From Dialister sp. UBA6422 (lineage in GTDB: Bacteria > Bacillota > Negativicutes > Veillonellales > Dialisteraceae), in contig DJPC01000148.1 of the NCBI GenBank assembly GCA_002439665.1, positions 2,001-8,013 on the forward strand: a DNA stretch of 6,013 nt. The letters are read 5' to 3'. The notes beneath the pieces are model-generated. The model did no database searches, was not told where the DNA came from, and was given only the letters and a program-made list of their open reading frames with translations. Positions 5,506 through 6,013 of this stretch are shown here, one piece after another. The translations under genes and the position numbers were made by a program. The first letter of the stretch is position 1; each line of letters starts with the position of its first letter.

Positions 5506-5533
5506 TTGAAATAAAAACTAGGTTTGCTATAAA
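5506..5533 (+). promoter_or_regulatory. Possible distal plus-strand promoter
   Basis: TTGAAA (5506-5511), a 16-nt spacer and TATAAA (5528-5533), preceded by TGC (extended -10). It reads toward the ArsR-family gene about 150 bp downstream and is divergent to the promoter at 5459-5467. A nearer promoter exists for that gene, so this would be a second, operator-independent start or a spurious match in A+T-rich DNA. Confidence 0.35.
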
Positions 5534-5611
5534 ACTGGTATCTACGATCGATCCTACAAAAGAAAACTCTTTAATAAAAAAGAATCACTACCAATCACTT
5601 TGCCTTTACAC

Positions 5612-5640
5612 TTGACTTTTTTTCTTATCTTTGATACCCT
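5612..5640 (+). promoter_or_regulatory. Promoter of the ArsR-family gene
   Basis: TTGACT (5612-5617, 5/6 to consensus), a 17-nt spacer and TACCCT (5635-5640, 3/6) preceded by TGA, a TG-type extended -10. The -10 abuts the palindromic operator that follows, as in self-repressed ArsR-family genes. The weak -10 lowers confidence. Confidence 0.5.
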
Positions 5641-5661
5641 TTCAATTGAAATAATTCAATT
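5640..5661. promoter_or_regulatory. Probable ArsR-family operator
   Basis: Two overlapping palindromes: TTTCAATTGAAA (5640-5651) and AATTGAA-ATAA-TTCAATT (5644-5661). The TTGAA/TTCAA arms resemble operators of ArsR/SmtB repressors, whose winged-helix dimers bind such A+T-rich inverted repeats. It overlaps the predicted transcription start and lies about 20 nt before the ATG at 5682, so the neighbouring repressor most likely controls itself here. Sequence symmetry is seen; binding is inferred. Confidence 0.62.
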
Positions 5662-5681
5662 TATCTATTACGGAGACCATT

Positions 5682-5990
5682 ATGGAAAAAATTTACATCA
5701 ATACAGCCAAAGCACTGAAAGCGATTTCTGATCCGAAGCGTTTAAAAATTGTAGATATGCTTTCCTGCCGGCCCCAGTGTGCTTATAAACTGCAAGAAGC
5801 TTTTGCCATCACCCAGCCTACCTTATCTCATGATATGAAAGTATTGGTAGAATCTGGGCTGGTTCTTGATCGAAGAGAAGGAAAACATATTTATTATTCC
5901 TTAAATCCTGATGCATTGGATGAGCTCCATAGCATTATGGGAAAAATGTTCAAACATAAATCTCAATGTTTAGGAGATATAGAAGAATAA
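5682..5990 (+). CDS. ArsR/SmtB-family winged-helix repressor
   Basis: A 102-residue ArsR-family transcriptional repressor; members bind operator DNA as dimers and release it on binding a metal(loid) or other signal. Features: ALKAISDPKRLKIVDML (11-27, helices 1-2), recognition region ITQPTLSHDMKVL (43-55) and wing DRREGKHIYYSL (63-74). Length is typical. The region that in arsenic-sensing ArsR reads C-x-C-D-L is here CRPQCAYKL (29-37): Cys33 aligns with the first Cys, the second is Tyr35, and an extra Cys29 lies four residues earlier. Cys96 is near the C-terminus. The inducer cannot be assigned; As(III)/Sb(III), another thiophilic metal or a redox signal are possible. Start ATG at 5682 with GGAG 6 nt upstream. 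A promoter and palindromic operator precede it. The regulated partner gene, often an efflux pump or arsenic gene, would lie beyond the right edge if there is one. Confidence 0.92.
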   Translation: MEKIYINTAKALKAISDPKRLKIVDMLSCRPQCAYKLQEAFAITQPTLSHDMKVLVESGLVLDRREGKHIYYSLNPDALDELHSIMGKMFKHKSQCLGDIEE

Positions 5991-6013
5991 AAAACAGGGC
6001 TGTGATAAAATGC
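5991..6013 (+). terminator. Possible left arm of a terminator, cut by the window edge
   Basis: Directly after the stop codon comes AAAACAGGGCTGTGATAAAA. An A-run followed by a G+C-containing arm is what the first half of an intrinsic terminator looks like, but the second arm would lie outside the window. The alternative is the leader of a next gene: an ATG lies at 6010-6012, with only AGGG about 10 nt upstream. Confidence 0.28.

Noticed and set aside
5189..5509. A 106-codon plus-strand frame
   Set aside because: It is antisense to the small acidic protein gene and overlaps that gene's promoter.

Overview
The window looks like an origin-proximal chromosomal segment from a low-to-moderate G+C, Firmicutes-type bacterium. 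The evidence is a complete chromosomal ParABS partition locus with two perfect copies of the Firmicutes-type parS site TGTTTCACGTGAAACA, AGGAGG-type ribosome binding sites, TGCTATAAT-type extended -10 promoters, and a DUF4446 gene directly behind parB. The run parA, parB, DUF4446, M23 peptidase suggests Negativicutes, but that is an inference from gene order. I cannot name a genus.

Layout, left to right. Positions 1-1246 (minus) hold the N-terminal 415 codons of a Sel1/TPR-repeat protein that runs off the left edge. Positions 1247-1550 are intergenic: the Sel1 promoter, a parS site and a strong 20-bp-stem terminator. Positions 1551-4886 (minus) hold a four-gene par cluster transcribed parA > parB > DUF4446 > M23 peptidase. 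parA and parB overlap by 8 nt, DUF4446 follows after 18 nt, and the M23 gene follows after a 140-bp spacer carrying heptamer repeats. A second, identical parS lies at 5023-5038, upstream of the parA promoter. Positions 5123-5437 (minus) hold a small acidic protein of unknown function with strong expression signals and its own terminator. Positions 5682-5990 (plus) hold an ArsR-family repressor preceded by a promoter and a TTGAA/TTCAA palindromic operator.

How it works together: ParB (a CTP-dependent clamp) should load at the two parS sites that bracket its own operon and spread over it, while the ParA ATPase moves or regulates the complex. The membrane-anchored DUF4446 and M23 proteins share this transcription direction and may link the locus to envelope or cell-wall events, but that link is inference. 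The small acidic protein and the ArsR regulator are separate transcription units. I saw no tRNA, rRNA, CRISPR array, insertion sequence or prophage.

I did not find a clear-cut new system. The items most worth a second look are the small acidic protein, the heptamer repeat array inside the par cluster, the atypical thiols of the ArsR protein, and the placement of the two parS sites.
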